Shown one piece after another: positions 16,115 through 28,276 of a stretch of DNA of 64,000 nt. Source of the stretch: Lentzea indica (lineage in GTDB: Bacteria; Actinomycetota; Actinomycetes; Mycobacteriales; Pseudonocardiaceae); contig NZ_VSRL01000014.1 in the NCBI RefSeq assembly GCF_012184385.1, forward strand, positions 1 to 64,000, given 5' to 3'. Within the stretch, counting starts at the first letter, position 1; each line of letters starts with the position of its first letter. The notes beneath the pieces are model-generated. The model ran no database searches. It was not told the DNA's origin and worked only from the letters and a program-made list of their open reading frames with translations. A program made the position numbers and the translations under genes.

Positions 16115-18049
16115 TCAAAGGCGGACGGGGTAGACCGGCTCCGGCACCTTCGGGCTGATCCTGCCCTCGACGAAGATCCCGTGCCAGATCATGAAGCACA
16201 GCACGGACCACAGCTGCCGGCTGCGGTCGAACTGCTCCGACTTGTGCTCCGCGAGCAGGTCCATCACCGCGTTCTTGTCGAGCAGGTGCCCGGTCTGCGA
16301 GTCCGCGATGATCCCGCGCGCCCAGTCGTACATCTCGGCACGCAGCCAGTGCCGGATCGGCACGGGGAAGCCCAGCTTGGGCCGGTTCAGCACGTGCGCC
16401 GGAATGATCTTCGCCAACGCCTTGCGCAGCGCGTACTTGGTCGTGCCCTCGGTGAGCTTCTGGTCCAGAGGAACCTCGGCGGCCACCCGGAAGACCTCGG
16501 GGTCGAGGAACGGCACCCGCAGCTCGATCGAGTTCGCCATGGTCACCTTGTCGGCCTTGACCAGGATGTCGCCGCGCAGCCACGTGAAAAGATCGATGTG
16601 CTGCATGCGCGCGACCGGATCCCAGTCCTCCGACTCGCGGTACCAGGGCGCCGTGACGTCCTGGAAGCCGATGCCCTCGACGTAGCCGGGGAACACGGCC
16701 CGCACCTGCGCGTCGCTGAAGTTGCGCGCGTTGCCGTAGTAGCGCTCCTCCAGCTTGAGCGAACCGCGCCGGAGCAGATCCTTGCCCCGCACGCCCTCCG
16801 GAATGGTCTTCGACACCTTGCCCATCAGCTTGCGGACACTGCCGGGCACCTTCTCGAAGGGGGACAACGAAAGCGGCTCGTGGTAGATCACGTACCCACC
16901 GAACAGCTCGTCCGCGCCCTCACCCGACAGCACAGCCTTGACGTACTTGCGAGCCTCACGCGCAATGAACCACAACGGCACCAGCGCAGGGTCCGCCACC
17001 GGGTCATCGAGGTACCAGATGATCAGCGGCAGCTCTTCCATCATCTCGTCCGGCGAGACGGTCCTCACGACGTGCCGCACCCCGATCGCCGCCGCCGTCT
17101 CCGCGGCGACGTCCACCTCGGAGTAGCCCTCACGATCAAACCCGCTGGTGAACGCGATGAGGTTCGGATTGTGCAGCTTGGCCAGCGTCGCAGTGGCCGT
17201 GGAGTCGATACCGCCAGACAGGAACGCCCCGACCGTGACGTCCGGGTCGGAGATCATGTGCTTGGCCACCGAGTCACGCATGACGTCGGCAATCCGCTCG
17301 TGCAGCGCCTCAGCCTCGTGCTCACCGTTCACCGGCCGTGGCGAGAACACCGGCTTGAAGTACCGGTTGAACAGAACCTGCCCGCCAGGACTGACCTTGA
17401 ACGACGTCCCGGACTCGACGCGCCTGATGGCCTTGTGCAGCGACTCGGGCTCCGGCACGTACTGCAACACCAGGTAGTGCTGCAGCGCGGTGTGGTCAAG
17501 CTCCTGACTGATACCGAGCACACCGGTCAGCTGCAGCAGACTCTTCTTCTCCGACGAAAACGCCACACCCCCAGGCCCAGCCGCCCAGTACAGCGGCTTG
17601 ATGCCGAACGGATCCCGCGCCCCGAAGACCACCCGCTCCTGCGCGTCCCAAATCATGAACGCGAACATCCCCCGCAACCGCTTGACCCAGTCCGCACCGA
17701 GGTAGTGGTACCCCGCGACGATCGACTCGCCGTCACCCTGCGTCTTGAACTGAGCCCCGAACTGCATGGCCAGCTCGGCCCGCAACTCCTTGTAGTTGTA
17801 GATCTCGCCGTTGAAGTTCAGCGTGTAGCGGGTCGGGTTCTCCGGCGGCCCCCACACCAACGGCTGGTGGGAGTGATCGAGGTCGATGAAGCCGAGCCGG
17901 TTGAACCCGTAAACAACCTCGGCGTCCGCCCACGTATCACTCTCGTCGGGCCCACGGTGCCGCTGGCAGCGCAGTGCTGCGGCCACTGAGCCACGCGCGG
18001 AGACCGCAGCGGCTTCGGTGGAACAGATGAGTCCGAGCACTCCGCACAC
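16115..18049 (-). CDS. asnB: Asparagine synthetase (glutamine-hydrolysing)
   Basis: 644 residues, a full-length AsnB. The N-terminal Ntn-type glutaminase domain (to ~residue 210) has RHRGPDES and LNFNGEIYNYKEL. The C-terminal synthetase domain has the pyrophosphatase loop SGGIDSTATA (near residue 300) and LSGEGADELFGGY. The catalytic nucleophile must be Cys2, so I chose the GTG at 18047-18049, giving fMet-Cys-Gly-Val-Leu; a longer start would bury it. It makes asparagine from aspartate using glutamine nitrogen and ATP. It is preceded by copy B of the dispersed element and a small hairpin at 18093-18113. Confidence 0.95.
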   Translation of the reverse strand: MCGVLGLICSTEAAAVSARGSVAAALRCQRHRGPDESDTWADAEVVYGFNRLGFIDLDHSHQPLVWGPPENPTRYTLNFNGEIYNYKELRAELAMQFGAQFKTQGDGESIVAGYHYLGADWVKRLRGMFAFMIWDAQERVVFGARDPFGIKPLYWAAGPGGVAFSSEKKSLLQLTGVLGISQELDHTALQHYLVLQYVPEPESLHKAIRRVESGTSFKVSPGGQVLFNRYFKPVFSPRPVNGEHEAEALHERIADVMRDSVAKHMISDPDVTVGAFLSGGIDSTATATLAKLHNPNLIAFTSGFDREGYSEVDVAAETAAAIGVRHVVRTVSPDEMMEELPLIIWYLDDPVADPALVPLWFIAREARKYVKAVLSGEGADELFGGYVIYHEPLSLSPFEKVPGSVRKLMGKVSKTIPEGVRGKDLLRRGSLKLEERYYGNARNFSDAQVRAVFPGYVEGIGFQDVTAPWYRESEDWDPVARMQHIDLFTWLRGDILVKADKVTMANSIELRVPFLDPEVFRVAAEVPLDQKLTEGTTKYALRKALAKIIPAHVLNRPKLGFPVPIRHWLRAEMYDWARGIIADSQTGHLLDKNAVMDLLAEHKSEQFDRSRQLWSVLCFMIWHGIFVEGRISPKVPEPVYPVRL

Positions 18050-18161
18050 GTGAAATCGCACCTCGTAGCTAGCCGTTGCCGAAATCCAAGTATGCCCGTG
18101 AGGAAACCGGGCACTTCGCCAGCCTGAGGACGCACGAGGCCACAGTCAGGTTCCACACCCC

Positions 18162-18417
18162 GCGATGGCGCAGCCGAGCCACCGCGAAGGCGAAGGCGAA
18201 GCCGAGCACCCCTCGCGAAGGCGCAGCCGAGCCGTCCTTCACACACCCCACACCAAACGCAACCCACCCACGCAACAGCACCCCGCCCAACCCAACAGGC
18301 GTGCCATCAACCCGCGCACGGCGCTGGACCCCCGATCAGATTGCTGGGGGTCCGGGGGCAGAGCCCCCGGAGGAACCACAAAACCGCCAGCCGCCAACGC
18401 AACACGACCACCTACGG
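18162..18417. repeat. Dispersed modular element, copy B
   Basis: This copy occupies most of the 479-bp gene-free stretch between asnB (18049) and pdxH (18529). It contains degenerate GCGAAGGCGCAGCCGAGC units (18162-18230), the 36-nt core (18293-18328), stem GGACCCCC/GGGGGTCC (18326-18333 with 18346-18353), hairpin CCGGGGGC-AGA-GCCCCCGG (18352-18370) and CCTACGG (18411-18417). It lies downstream of the minus-strand pdxH, beyond its terminator. No convincing gene was found in it. Confidence 0.82.
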
Positions 18418-18457
18418 ACCGCAGGCGACCACCAACGAACAAGAGCGCGAACGCAGC

Positions 18458-18490
18458 AAAAGGGGCGCCCCTGCCCACAGGAGACGCCCC
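18458..18490 (-). terminator. Intrinsic terminator of pdxH
   Basis: On the minus strand a GGGGCG...CGCCCC stem (18462-18467 with 18485-18490), extended by a CCTG/CAGG pairing, is followed by four T (18458-18461). It sits 39 bp past the pdxH stop and before copy B of the dispersed element. Confidence 0.75.
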
Positions 18491-18528
18491 ATCGCAAAAG
18501 CTAAAACCCCACAAGGCCCCTACGGGAC

Positions 18529-19185
18529 CTACGGAGCAACCCGCTCCAACTGCCACCCATCCCGCAAAAGCCGGAACCGCAACCGGTCATGCATCCGATC
18601 CCGCCGCCCCTGCCAGAACTCGACCTCCTCAGGCCGAATCCGCCACCCACCCCAATGCGGCGGCACAGGAATCTTCTCGGTGTCAGCGAACTGCCGCTCA
18701 ATCTTGTGCAGAGCAGAGTCCAAAGTAGACCGCCCACTCACAACCCGAGACTGCGGCGAAGCCCAAGCACCGATCTGCGACCCCCGAGGCCGGGAGTTCC
18801 AGTACTCGGCGGTCTCCACCGGCCCGACCTTCTCGACAGTCCCACGAACGTGAGCCTGCCGCTGCATCGCAAACCACGGGAAGGTGGCGGACGCGTACCG
18901 GGTCGCCATCAGGTCGTGCGACTTGTTGGACGTGTAGTTGGTGAAGAACACCAAGCCACGCGCATCGAGTCCCTTGGCCAGCACGGTCCGTGAAGACGGG
19001 CGGCCCTTGGTGTCGGTCGTCGCGAGGACCATCGCGTTCGGCTCGGGGAGGCCTGCACCCGAAGCCTGGTCCAGCCACAGCTGGAGCTGTTCGTGCCACG
19101 TGGCGGCAAGCTCCGACTCGCTCAGCGAGCCCTGCTCGTATGACACGCGCATCGCCGGTAGTGCGATGTTCGTGGTCTCCGTCAT
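18529..19185 (-). CDS. pdxH: Pyridoxamine 5'-phosphate oxidase
   Basis: 218 residues, normal length for the FMN-dependent PdxH that makes pyridoxal 5'-phosphate from PNP or PMP. Conserved segments are NAMVLATTDTKGRPSSRTVL, FFTNYTSNKSHDL, VRGTVEKV, and RIRPEEVEFWQGR near the C-terminus (substrate-binding Arg/Glu). The start has GGAGGTT. It is not fused to other domains. It is monocistronic, with a promoter in the 155-bp gap to ureD and a good terminator. Confidence 0.96.
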   Translation of the reverse strand: MTETTNIALPAMRVSYEQGSLSESELAATWHEQLQLWLDQASGAGLPEPNAMVLATTDTKGRPSSRTVLAKGLDARGLVFFTNYTSNKSHDLMATRYASATFPWFAMQRQAHVRGTVEKVGPVETAEYWNSRPRGSQIGAWASPQSRVVSGRSTLDSALHKIERQFADTEKIPVPPHWGGWRIRPEEVEFWQGRRDRMHDRLRFRLLRDGWQLERVAP

Positions 19186-19340
19186 TGGCGAACCTCCAAG
19201 TGGCGGCAGAACTCGTGGTCCCTGGACCCGCGACCATACGCACGGCGAACGGATCCCGAAACCGCCTGCGCGGTGATGACCACCACCTGAACGGTGACTG
19301 TCCGTGCAAAGAACAGTTCTGGATCGAATTCGGGATCGAG

Positions 19341-20042
19341 TCAGATGGCGTCGAGCACATTTGTGACCGTGACCACGTCATCACCCAGTGCGGTGGCAAG
19401 GGTTCCGCCCGCTGCCAAGGGAACGACGCTCCACCACTCCCCGCCATCGGAAACGCGTGCCACCGCGTCGAGCATCAGCTCGGTGCCGACGACCCGCTTG
19501 CCCGCCAGACCGGCGGTAGACGCGTCCAACGACGGCGAGCCGACGACGAGTTGTTGATGCAACAACGGCTTGCCGCAACGGGTTGCACGCACCGAGGTCG
19601 ACAGCGCGCCGGGCGATTCACGGGTGCGGCCGAGCACCAGGATCTCGCGTGTCCGCAACTCTGCGTGACCGTCCAATTCGGCCTCCACCACTGCCGTGTG
19701 ATTCGCGCGGCCCGTCACGACGGTCGGCTCTGGCAGGTAGCGGACCGAGCCCTCGACCAGGAACCGGACCACAGAGGACGACGACGTGCCGGACGAGCCG
19801 GGCAGCAGCAGGGTCGCCGCGACTCCGCGAAGGTCGAGCGACGCTCCAGGGCCGACCTCGACGGTCAGCGACAGGCAATCGCCGCCCAGTGGCGCCGTCA
19901 CCGAGCTCACCAGGTGCACCAGAGCGACCGGGCCCACGCGCCGGTGCGGCACCAGTGTCAGAGGCGACTGGGAGCGCAGGACCCGCACGACGCTGTTGCC
20001 GTGCGAGTCCAACGAGACGACCAGCCGAGCAGAAGCCTTCAC
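19341..20042 (-). CDS. ureD: Urease accessory protein UreD
   Basis: 233 residues starting from a GTG that overlaps the ureG stop (GTGA). Typical UreD (UreH) features are the N-terminal [32 protein letters not shown], and [19 protein letters not shown], consistent with the two-sheet beta-helical scaffold on which apo-urease, UreF and UreG assemble for nickel insertion. It is the distal gene of the minus-strand ureABCFGD operon. No terminator is obvious in the 155 bp beyond it. Confidence 0.9.
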   Translation of the reverse strand: MKASARLVVSLDSHGNSVVRVLRSQSPLTLVPHRRVGPVALVHLVSSVTAPLGGDCLSLTVEVGPGASLDLRGVAATLLLPGSSGTSSSSVVRFLVEGSVRYLPEPTVVTGRANHTAVVEAELDGHAELRTREILVLGRTRESPGALSTSVRATRCGKPLLHQQLVVGSPSLDASTAGLAGKRVVGTELMLDAVARVSDGGEWWSVVPLAAGGTLATALGDDVVTVTNVLDAI

Positions 20043-20701
20043 AGCTGGGCCAGCACCCACTTGGCGACCTCGGGCGCGTCCGGCGTCTCCACCAGCGACT
20101 GGGCGATGACGGGCAGCGAGCCGCGCATGCGGTGCGCGTCCGAGATCATCACCTCCATGTCCGCGCCGACGAACGGCGCCAGGTCCACTTTGTTGATGAC
20201 CAGCAGGTCCGCTGTCGTGACGCCGGGGCCGCCCTTGCGCGGCACCTTGTCGCCGCCGGCCACGTCCACGACGAAGATCTGCCGGTCGACGAGGCCGCGC
20301 GAGAACACCGCGGTCAGGTTGTCGCCGCCGCTCTCGATGATCACCAGATCCAGGTCGGTGAACCTGTGCTCCAGGCGTTCGACGGCGTCCAGGTTCGCGG
20401 TGATGTCGTCGCGGATCGCGGTGTGCGGGCAGCAACCGGTCTGCACCGCCTCGATGCGTGACGGGTCGAGCACGCCCGCTCGCCGCAGGAAGTCCGCGTC
20501 CTCGGTGGTGTAGATGTCGTTGGTGACGACCGCGAGCTCCAGCTGCGAGCCCAGGGCACGGCACAGAGCGGCCGTCAGCGCGGTCTTGCCGCTGCCGACC
20601 GGGCCGCCGATGCCGATCCGCGGCGCCTTGCCGTGGTGGTGATCGTGCGGGTCGGGCCCGTGGTTAGCTCCCAAAGAGACGCACCCCTTCACGTCGAACA
20701 T
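20039..20701 (-). CDS. ureG: Urease accessory GTPase UreG
   Basis: 220 residues. The P-loop is [19 protein letters not shown]. Further GTPase/SIMIBI motifs are [29 protein letters not shown] (the Cys-x-His nickel-binding pair) and [18 protein letters not shown] His-rich N-terminal stretch ([11 protein letters not shown]) may store nickel; no UreE gene is present in the operon. The ATG at 20701 would overlap ureF by 38 bp. A shorter start (TTG at 20674, downstream of AAGGGGTG) is possible and would still overlap. It delivers nickel using GTP. Confidence 0.93.
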   Translation of the reverse strand: MFDVKGCVSLGANHGPDPHDHHHGKAPRIGIGGPVGSGKTALTAALCRALGSQLELAVVTNDIYTTEDADFLRRAGVLDPSRIEAVQTGCCPHTAIRDDITANLDAVERLEHRFTDLDLVIIESGGDNLTAVFSRGLVDRQIFVVDVAGGDKVPRKGGPGVTTADLLVINKVDLAPFVGADMEVMISDAHRMRGSLPVIAQSLVETPDAPEVAKWVLAQL

Positions 20702-21272
20702 GTGCCTCGGCCAGCAGGTCCAAGGCAGGTGATCCCAAACAAGGCAGTTCCTTCACCGCCCGCGAGGCGACGTCTTCCACCGGAAGCGCCGCCACGATCG
20801 CGTTGACCCCGAACGGGTCCAGTCCCAGCAACCTCACCGCCGCCGACGCCGGTCCGCTGACAGACAAGTATGCGCACGTCAGCGCGGCTTCATACGGATC
20901 ATCGACCAGCACACCGATCACCAGCGGCTGGTGCGGAGACGCCGCCAACGACGAAAGCCGCGCGGAGGGCCACGCCCGCCGAGCCGCCCGCAGCATGCCG
21001 CGTCCCTGCGCCCGCGAAGCCTCGCGCTGGGCAGGCGACGGCGTGCGGGCGTCGAGCTCCGCATCCAAAACAGCAAGATCCTCGCCGCGAGCCGCCGCGG
21101 CCGCGAAGCCCGCCGCCAGCAGTCCGGTGGTGAGCAAACGGCCGTACAGGAACGACTGCAGCGACGGCTCGTCGACAACCAGCCCGCGCGCGGCAGCCTC
21201 CTCCAGGCCACCGGAGTGCACGTGGCCACCGCCGGGGAACCGGGAGTCGGCGAGGATCAGCGCGGTCAGCAT
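20664..21272 (-). CDS. ureF: Urease accessory protein UreF
   Basis: 202 residues from an ATG overlapping the ureC stop. The start [23 protein letters not shown] is a UreF signature. The remainder is alpha-helical and Ala/Leu-rich, ending [20 protein letters not shown]. UreF acts with UreD and UreG as the gatekeeper that promotes fidelity of nickel delivery. The downstream ureG start overlaps its end, consistent with tight translational coupling. Confidence 0.9.
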   Translation of the reverse strand: MLTALILADSRFPGGGHVHSGGLEEAAARGLVVDEPSLQSFLYGRLLTTGLLAAGFAAAAARGEDLAVLDAELDARTPSPAQREASRAQGRGMLRAARRAWPSARLSSLAASPHQPLVIGVLVDDPYEAALTCAYLSVSGPASAAVRLLGLDPFGVNAIVAALPVEDVASRAVKELPCLGSPALDLLAEAHVRREGVRLFGS

Positions 21273-22954
21273 CAGAACAGGAAATATCGTTGAGCCATCG
21301 GCAGTTCGGCGACCGGCGCCGGCTCGACGAGAGCACCGTCGACGTGCACGGCGAAGCTGTCTGGATCGACCCGCACGTCCGGCATCGCGTCGTTGAGGAC
21401 CATGTCCGCCTTGGTGACCGAGCGGGTGTTGGAGACCGGCAGCACGCGCCGCGCGTACCGATCCGCGATCCCTGCCTCGATCGCCTCCGGCGCAACGAAG
21501 AACACGCTCGAAGCGGCTCCGGCCGTGGCACCGAACATCGGCCGCGCCCACACCGGTTGCGGCGTCGGGATCGAGGCGTTGGCGTCGCCCATCGCGCCCC
21601 ACGCGATGAACCCGCCCTTCAACACCACCGACGGCCGCACGCCGAAGAACTTGGGCTCCCACAACACCAGATCGGCGAGCTTGCCCTTCTCCACCGAGCC
21701 GACCTCGGCCGAGATCCCGTGCGCGATCGCCGGATTGATCGTGTACTTCGCGACGTACCGCCGGGCACGCAGATTCGGATCAAGGGAATGCCGGGACTGC
21801 ATCACGTGGGCGGTCTGCCAGGTCCGGATGATCACCTCGCCGACGCGGCCCATCGCCTGCGAGTCGGACGAGATCATCGAGATCGCGCCCAGGTCGTGCA
21901 GCACGTCCTCGGCCGCGATCGTGGTCGGCCGGATGCGCGACTCGGCGAACGCCAGGTCCTCAGGCACGGACGGGTTGAGGTGGTGGCACACCATCAGCAT
22001 GTCGAGGTGTTCTTCGAGCGTGTTGACGGTGTGCGGGCGCGTCGGGTTCGTCGACGACGGCAGCACGTTCGGCAACGAGACCACCCGGATGATGTCCGGT
22101 GCGTGCCCGCCGCCCGCACCCTCCGAGTGGTAGGCGTTGATCGACCTGCCACCGATGGCGTCCACAGTGGACTCCAGGAAGCCGGCCTCGTTCAACGTGT
22201 CCGTGTGGATCGCGACCTGAACACCCGACTCGTCCGCCACGCGCAGACACGCGTCGATCGCGGCAGGCGTCGTACCCCAGTCCTCGTGCAGCTTGAACCC
22301 ACCGGCGCCACCGGCGAGCTGTTCGCGCAAACCCTCGTGCGAGACCGTGTTCCCCTTGCCCAGCAACAGAACGTTGATCGGCATGTGGTCCATCGACGTC
22401 AGCATCCGGTCGAGGTACCAGGCGCCAGGCGTGACCGTGGTGGCCTTCGTGCCCTCCGCGGGACCGGTGCCGCCACCGATCAACGTCGTCAGCCCGGACG
22501 CCAGCGCCTCGTCCACGATCTGCGGGCAGATGAAGTGCACGTGGCAGTCGATGCCGCCCGCGGTCAGGATCTTCCCGTTGCCGGACAGGATCTCCGTCGA
22601 CGGGCCGATGACCAGGTCGGGGTGGACCCCGTCCATCGTGTCCGGGTTGCCCGCCTTGCCGATCGCGACGATCCTGCCGTCCCGCACACCGACGTCGGCC
22701 TTGACGACACCCCAGTGATCGAGGATCACCGCACCGGTGATGACCAGGTCCGGCGCGCCCTCGGCACGGGTCGCGACGCCCTGACCCATCGACTCGCGGA
22801 TCACCTTGCCGCCGCCGAAGATCACCTCGTCGCCCGAACCTGCACCGCGCGAAAGGTCCTCGGTGACCTCGATGAACAGGTCGGTGTCGGCGAGCCGGAT
22901 CCGGTCGCCCACGGTCGGCCCGAGCAGTTCGGCATAGCGCTCGCGGTCGATCAT
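21272..22954 (-). CDS. ureC: Urease alpha (catalytic) subunit
   Basis: 560 residues, standard for UreC. Active-site features are visible: [11 protein letters not shown] (nickel-binding His pair), [13 protein letters not shown] (the carbamylated Lys), [35 protein letters not shown] (flap and catalytic His) and [14 protein letters not shown] (Asp ligand). It hydrolyses urea to ammonia and carbamate with a dinickel centre. Its start overlaps ureB by 4 bp and its stop overlaps ureF. Confidence 0.97.
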   Translation of the reverse strand: MIDRERYAELLGPTVGDRIRLADTDLFIEVTEDLSRGAGSGDEVIFGGGKVIRESMGQGVATRAEGAPDLVITGAVILDHWGVVKADVGVRDGRIVAIGKAGNPDTMDGVHPDLVIGPSTEILSGNGKILTAGGIDCHVHFICPQIVDEALASGLTTLIGGGTGPAEGTKATTVTPGAWYLDRMLTSMDHMPINVLLLGKGNTVSHEGLREQLAGGAGGFKLHEDWGTTPAAIDACLRVADESGVQVAIHTDTLNEAGFLESTVDAIGGRSINAYHSEGAGGGHAPDIIRVVSLPNVLPSSTNPTRPHTVNTLEEHLDMLMVCHHLNPSVPEDLAFAESRIRPTTIAAEDVLHDLGAISMISSDSQAMGRVGEVIIRTWQTAHVMQSRHSLDPNLRARRYVAKYTINPAIAHGISAEVGSVEKGKLADLVLWEPKFFGVRPSVVLKGGFIAWGAMGDANASIPTPQPVWARPMFGATAGAASSVFFVAPEAIEAGIADRYARRVLPVSNTRSVTKADMVLNDAMPDVRVDPDSFAVHVDGALVEPAPVAELPMAQRYFLF

Positions 22955-23223
22955 CGCTGCAACCCCCGGACAATCCTCAAGCCTGCCAACGGAACCAGCG
23001 TGACCTCGCGCTCGACGCCCGGCTCGAACCGCACCGCGGTGCCCGCGGGGATGTCGAGCCGGTACCCGAAGGCTGCCTCGCGATCGAAGTCCAGCCCGGT
23101 GTTGACCGACGCGAAGTGGAAGTGCGATCCGACCTGGACGGGCCGGTCGGCGACGTTCACCACGGTCATCGTGACCCGCGGCCGTCCAGGGTTCAGCTCG
23201 ACGGGTTCGGAGCCGACGATCAC
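22951..23223 (-). CDS. ureB: Urease beta subunit
   Basis: 90 residues. [20 protein letters not shown] is the conserved core, then [17 protein letters not shown]. The segments match the compact beta-barrel UreB, one of three structural subunits in bacterial ureases where alpha, beta and gamma are separate. It begins 1 bp after the ureA stop and overlaps ureC by 4 bp. Confidence 0.95.
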   Translation of the reverse strand: MIVGSEPVELNPGRPRVTMTVVNVADRPVQVGSHFHFASVNTGLDFDREAAFGYRLDIPAGTAVRFEPGVEREVTLVPLAGLRIVRGLQR

Positions 23224-23224
23224 C

Positions 23225-23551
23225 TCACCCGGCGCCGGGCCGGCGGAAGGCGCGACTCGGGTGGTGCACGGTGACGAGCTTGGTGCCGTCCGGGAACGTC
23301 GCCTCCGCCTGCACCGAGTCGATCATCTCCGGCACTCCGCGCATGACCTGCTCCGGCGCGAGCACCGTGCGGCCGCTCTCCATGAGCTCGCTGACCGTGC
23401 GGCCGTCCCGCGCGCCCTCCAACACGTGGTCGGTGATCAACGCGACGGCCTCGGGATAGTTGAGGAGCACCCCGCGTTCGAGCCGGCGGCGCGCCACGTC
23501 GGCGGCGACGTGCACGAGGAGCTTGTCGCGTTCATGCGGCGTCAGATGCAC
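23225..23551 (-). CDS. ureA: Urease gamma subunit
   Basis: 108 residues, close to the ~100-residue UreA. Signatures are [21 protein letters not shown] at the start and [24 protein letters not shown] in the middle, plus [21 protein letters not shown]. The start is GTG. It is first in the operon and divergent from the plus-strand ABC gene; promoters for both must lie in the 144-bp gap 23552-23695, where no clear dyad was seen. Confidence 0.95.
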   Translation of the reverse strand: MHLTPHERDKLLVHVAADVARRRLERGVLLNYPEAVALITDHVLEGARDGRTVSELMESGRTVLAPEQVMRGVPEMIDSVQAEATFPDGTKLVTVHHPSRAFRRPGAG

Positions 23552-23695
23552 CCGGCTGTTCTAACACGTGAAAGCCGGCTATCGCGGAGTGGAAACACGG
23601 CTGAAACACGGACGCGTGTCCATCGACCGGTTGACAGCCGGGGTCAGCGGTGCGGTCGTCCCGCCAGAACCCCGCGAAACCGCAGGATTCACCCC

Positions 23696-24518
23696 ATGAA
23701 CGCGATCCGAGTGAGGGGCCTGAAGAAGGCCTACAAGGGCCACCAGGCGGTGGCAGGGGTGGACCTCGACGTCGCACGAGGCGAGGTCTTCGCGGTGCTC
23801 GGGCCGAACGGGGCCGGCAAGACGACCACGGTGGAGATCCTGGAAGCACACCGCGACCGGGACTCCGGCGAGGTCAGCGTACTGGGCGTCGACCCCGCCA
23901 AGGCGGACCGGGTGTGGCGGTCGCGGCTCGGGATCGTGCTGCAGAGCGCGACCGACGCCGCAAACCTCACGGTCAATGAGGCCGTGCGGCATTACGCGAA
24001 GTACTACGCCGATCCGCGGGATCCGGACGAGGTGATCGAGCTCGTCGGGCTCGCGGAGAAGGCCAGGTCACGCGCCAGCACGTTGTCCGGTGGTCAGCGC
24101 AGGCGTCTGGACGTGGCGCTCGGCATCATCGGCCGCCCTGAGCTGGTGTTCCTCGACGAGCCGACCACGGGCTTCGACCCGGAGGCGCGCCGGCAGTTCT
24201 GGGGCCTGATCAAGGACCTGGCCGCCGAGGGCACCACCATCCTGCTGACCACGCACTACCTGGACGAGGCCGAGGCGCTCGCGGACCGCGTGGCCGTGCT
24301 TGCGGGCGGCCGATCGTCGCCGAGGCACTCCGCAGACGCTGGGCGGCCGCGCGCACGCCGACGCCACCGTGCGCTGGATGAGCGACCGCGGCTACCAGGA
24401 GGTTCGCACCTCCGAACCCACCAAGGTGATCGCCGAGCTGTCCCGCCACGGCGAGCTCGCCGAACTCTCCGTCACCCGTCCGTCGCTCGAAGACGTCTAC
24501 CTGGAGCTGATCGCATGA
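23696..24518 (+). CDS. ABC-2 type exporter ATP-binding subunit, two apparent single-base deletions near 24312 and 24324
   Basis: About 275 residues after repair. It has Walker A GPNGAGKTTTVEIL, signature LSGGQRRRLDVALG, Walker B LVFLDEPTTGFD and the H-loop TTHYLDEAEALADRV. After VAVLAGGR the frame breaks. Restoring one G at about 24312 and one at about 24324 gives IVAEGTPQTLGGRAHADATVRW and the typical C-terminus ending RPSLEDVYLELIA at 24518. Its end overlaps the permease ATG. I treat the gene as functional with consensus errors. It is the energising subunit of the 24515 permease. Confidence 0.85.
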
Positions 24519-25327
24519 CCACCGCAATTCTTTCCCAGAAGGATTTGCCCGGAACGTTGCAGCTCGGTCTCGCGAGGGGTGCGACCGAACTGCGGGAGTT
24601 CTTCCGGCAGAAGGAAAACCTCATCTTCACGGTGTCGCTGCCGGCGATCCTGATGCTGCTGCTGGGCACCGTGTACGTGACGGAACCGGCGCACGGCCAG
24701 ATGTTCGCGGCCAGCATGATCGGCGCCGGCATCATCTCGACGTCGTTCGTGGGACTGGGCATGAGCGTGGTGGCCGACCGCGAGGACGGCACGCTGAAGC
24801 GCCTGCGCGGCACGCCGATGCCGTTCACGTCCTACTTCATCGGCAAGATCGTCCTGGTCTTCGTGTCGAGCCTGGTCGAGGCCGTGCTGCTCCTCGCGGT
24901 GGCGATGGTCCGGTTCGACGTCGAACTGCCGAACACGCTCGGCAAGTGGGCCACGTTCGGCTGGGTGTTCGTGCTCGGTGTGATCTCGTGTTCGCTGATC
25001 GGCGTCGCGGTCAGCTCGATCGCCAACTCGACCCGCAGCGCGGCCGGTGTGCTGAACCTGCCGTACATCGTGCTGCAGTTCCTGTCCGGCGTGTTCATCA
25101 TGCAGACGGCGCTGCCGGACTCGCTGCGCACCGCGGGTTCGATCTTCCCGCTGAAGTGGGTGTGTCAGGGTTTCCGTTCGGTGTTCGCGCCGGACGACGG
25201 CTACGCGGTCATGGAGGCGGCGGGATCATGGGAGCTCGGCAGGATCGCGCTGGTGCTCGGGGCGTGGACGATCGCGGGCCTGGTGCTGGTCAGCCGGACC
25301 TTCAGGTGGACCAACACCAGTCGCTGA
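24515..25327 (+). CDS. ABC-2 type exporter permease
   Basis: 270 residues with about six membrane segments. The motif VVADREDGTLKRLRGTPMPFTSYFIGKI is the coupling element of DrrB-type ABC-2 permeases (EXXXGTLKRLRGTP). FLSGVFIMQTALP and FPLKWVCQGFRSVF are typical distal motifs. It likely exports a drug or lipid. The ATG overlaps the ATPase stop by 4 bp, and the following histidine kinase overlaps its 3' end, so exporter and sensor are probably one transcription unit. Confidence 0.9.
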   Translation: MTTAILSQKDLPGTLQLGLARGATELREFFRQKENLIFTVSLPAILMLLLGTVYVTEPAHGQMFAASMIGAGIISTSFVGLGMSVVADREDGTLKRLRGTPMPFTSYFIGKIVLVFVSSLVEAVLLLAVAMVRFDVELPNTLGKWATFGWVFVLGVISCSLIGVAVSSIANSTRSAAGVLNLPYIVLQFLSGVFIMQTALPDSLRTAGSIFPLKWVCQGFRSVFAPDDGYAVMEAAGSWELGRIALVLGAWTIAGLVLVSRTFRWTNTSR

Positions 25328-26357
25328 TCACCTGGTACGTGCTCTTCGCGGTCACGCAGGCCACCGCGCTCGTGCTCATCCTGATCGACCGCAACACCCT
25401 CGCCGACCGCCTGACGGCGGCGGGGTTGTTGTGCTTGAACGGCCTGTGGTTCCTGCTCTACGGCAGGAAACTGGTCAGGCACCGGGCCGAGGACTGGCGC
25501 GGGTTCGTCTACGCGGCCGGCTCGCTCGCCACGTTCGCGCCGGCGGTCTGGTTCAGCGGCAACGCCACCTTCGCCCTGTTCGGCCTGATCCCGCAGATCT
25601 ACATGGTGCTGCCGGTCACGTGGGCGTTCTTCCCGATGGCGTTGTTCGTGTTCACCCCGCAGATCCTGACCTGGCTCGCGGGTGCCGTGCCGGCACTCCC
25701 GTGGCCGGCCGCGCTGCTGATCGTCAGCTTCTCCCAGGCGTTCGGGTGGGCGATCAGCCGGATCGCGGACCAGAACGAACAACGCGGCGAGCTGCTGAAG
25801 CGCATCGAGGCGCTGACCATCGAGGCCGAGCGGGCGCGGTGGTCAGCGGAGATCCACGACACGCTGGCGCAGGGCTTCACCTCGATCATCACGTTGCTGC
25901 AGGGCGCGCAACCGAACGTGGAACTGGCCTTGCAGACGGCGCGGGAGAACCTCCGCGAGGCACGGGCACTGGTCGCTTCGAACGCACCGTCGCCTTTGGA
26001 CGGTTCCTCCTTGGAAGACGCGTTGCGGCGGTTGGTGAACGGCGTGACGCTGCCGTCGACGTTCCGGGTGATCGGCGATCCGGTGGGGCTGCCGACCTCG
26101 GTCGAGGTGGTGCTGCTGCGAACCGTGCAGGAGGCGTTGAACAACGTGGCGCGGCACTCCGGGGCTTCGCGGGTCGACGTGGTGATGCGGTTCGACGAGG
26201 ACAGCGTTTCGCTGGAGGTGCGGGACGACGGGCGCGGGTTCGGTGACGCTCCGGAGGGCTTCGGCCTGCGGGGCATGCGTGCACGGCTGGAACAGGTGGG
26301 TGGGACGCTCTCCCTGTCGTCGGACGAGGGGGCTTCGGTGCTGGTGGAGGTGCCGCT

Positions 26358-26361
<4 letters not shown>
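25306..26361 (+). CDS. Sensor histidine kinase, NarL/DesK type (HisKA_3)
   Basis: 351 residues from GTG at 25306, which overlaps the permease by 22 bp; a later start is possible. About four N-terminal membrane segments (residues ~5-140) form the sensor. The dimerisation motif ARWSAEIHDTLAQGFTSIIT carries the phospho-accepting His. The HATPase region has TVQEALNNVARHSGASRVDV and DDGRGF...GFGLRGMRARLEQVGG. It phosphorylates the adjacent LuxR-type regulator. As with DesK/LiaS-like systems, it probably senses membrane stress; that is inference. Confidence 0.9.
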
Positions 26362-28215
<1,854 letters not shown>

Positions 28216-28232
28216 TCCGGTCAGAACAGCAA

Positions 28233-28276
28233 CCTGGGGTGCACCGACGAGTTCTCGGTGCACCCCAGGGCTTTTT
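28233..28276 (+). terminator. Intrinsic terminator of serC
   Basis: The arms CCTGGGGTGCACCG (28233-28246) and CGGTGCACCCCAGG (28256-28269) pair perfectly over 14 bp, followed by GC and five T (28272-28276). It ends at the stop codon of the convergent permease gene. Confidence 0.93.

Noticed and set aside
16067-17989. Long plus-strand open frame opposite asnB
   Set aside because: Antisense to a full-length asparagine synthetase with clear motifs; no domain match.
16115-18049. asnB as part of a lasso peptide or other biosynthetic cluster
   Set aside because: No precursor, protease or other biosynthetic gene adjacent; the gene looks like housekeeping asparagine synthetase.
18076-18853. Small genes in copy B of the dispersed element
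   Set aside because: Low-complexity Pro/Thr/Arg-rich frames; no start site or family support.
21290-23695. Long plus-strand open frame opposite the urease genes
   Set aside because: It lies entirely antisense to ureABC with strong family matches, and has Arg/Pro/Gly-biased composition typical of high-GC shadow frames.
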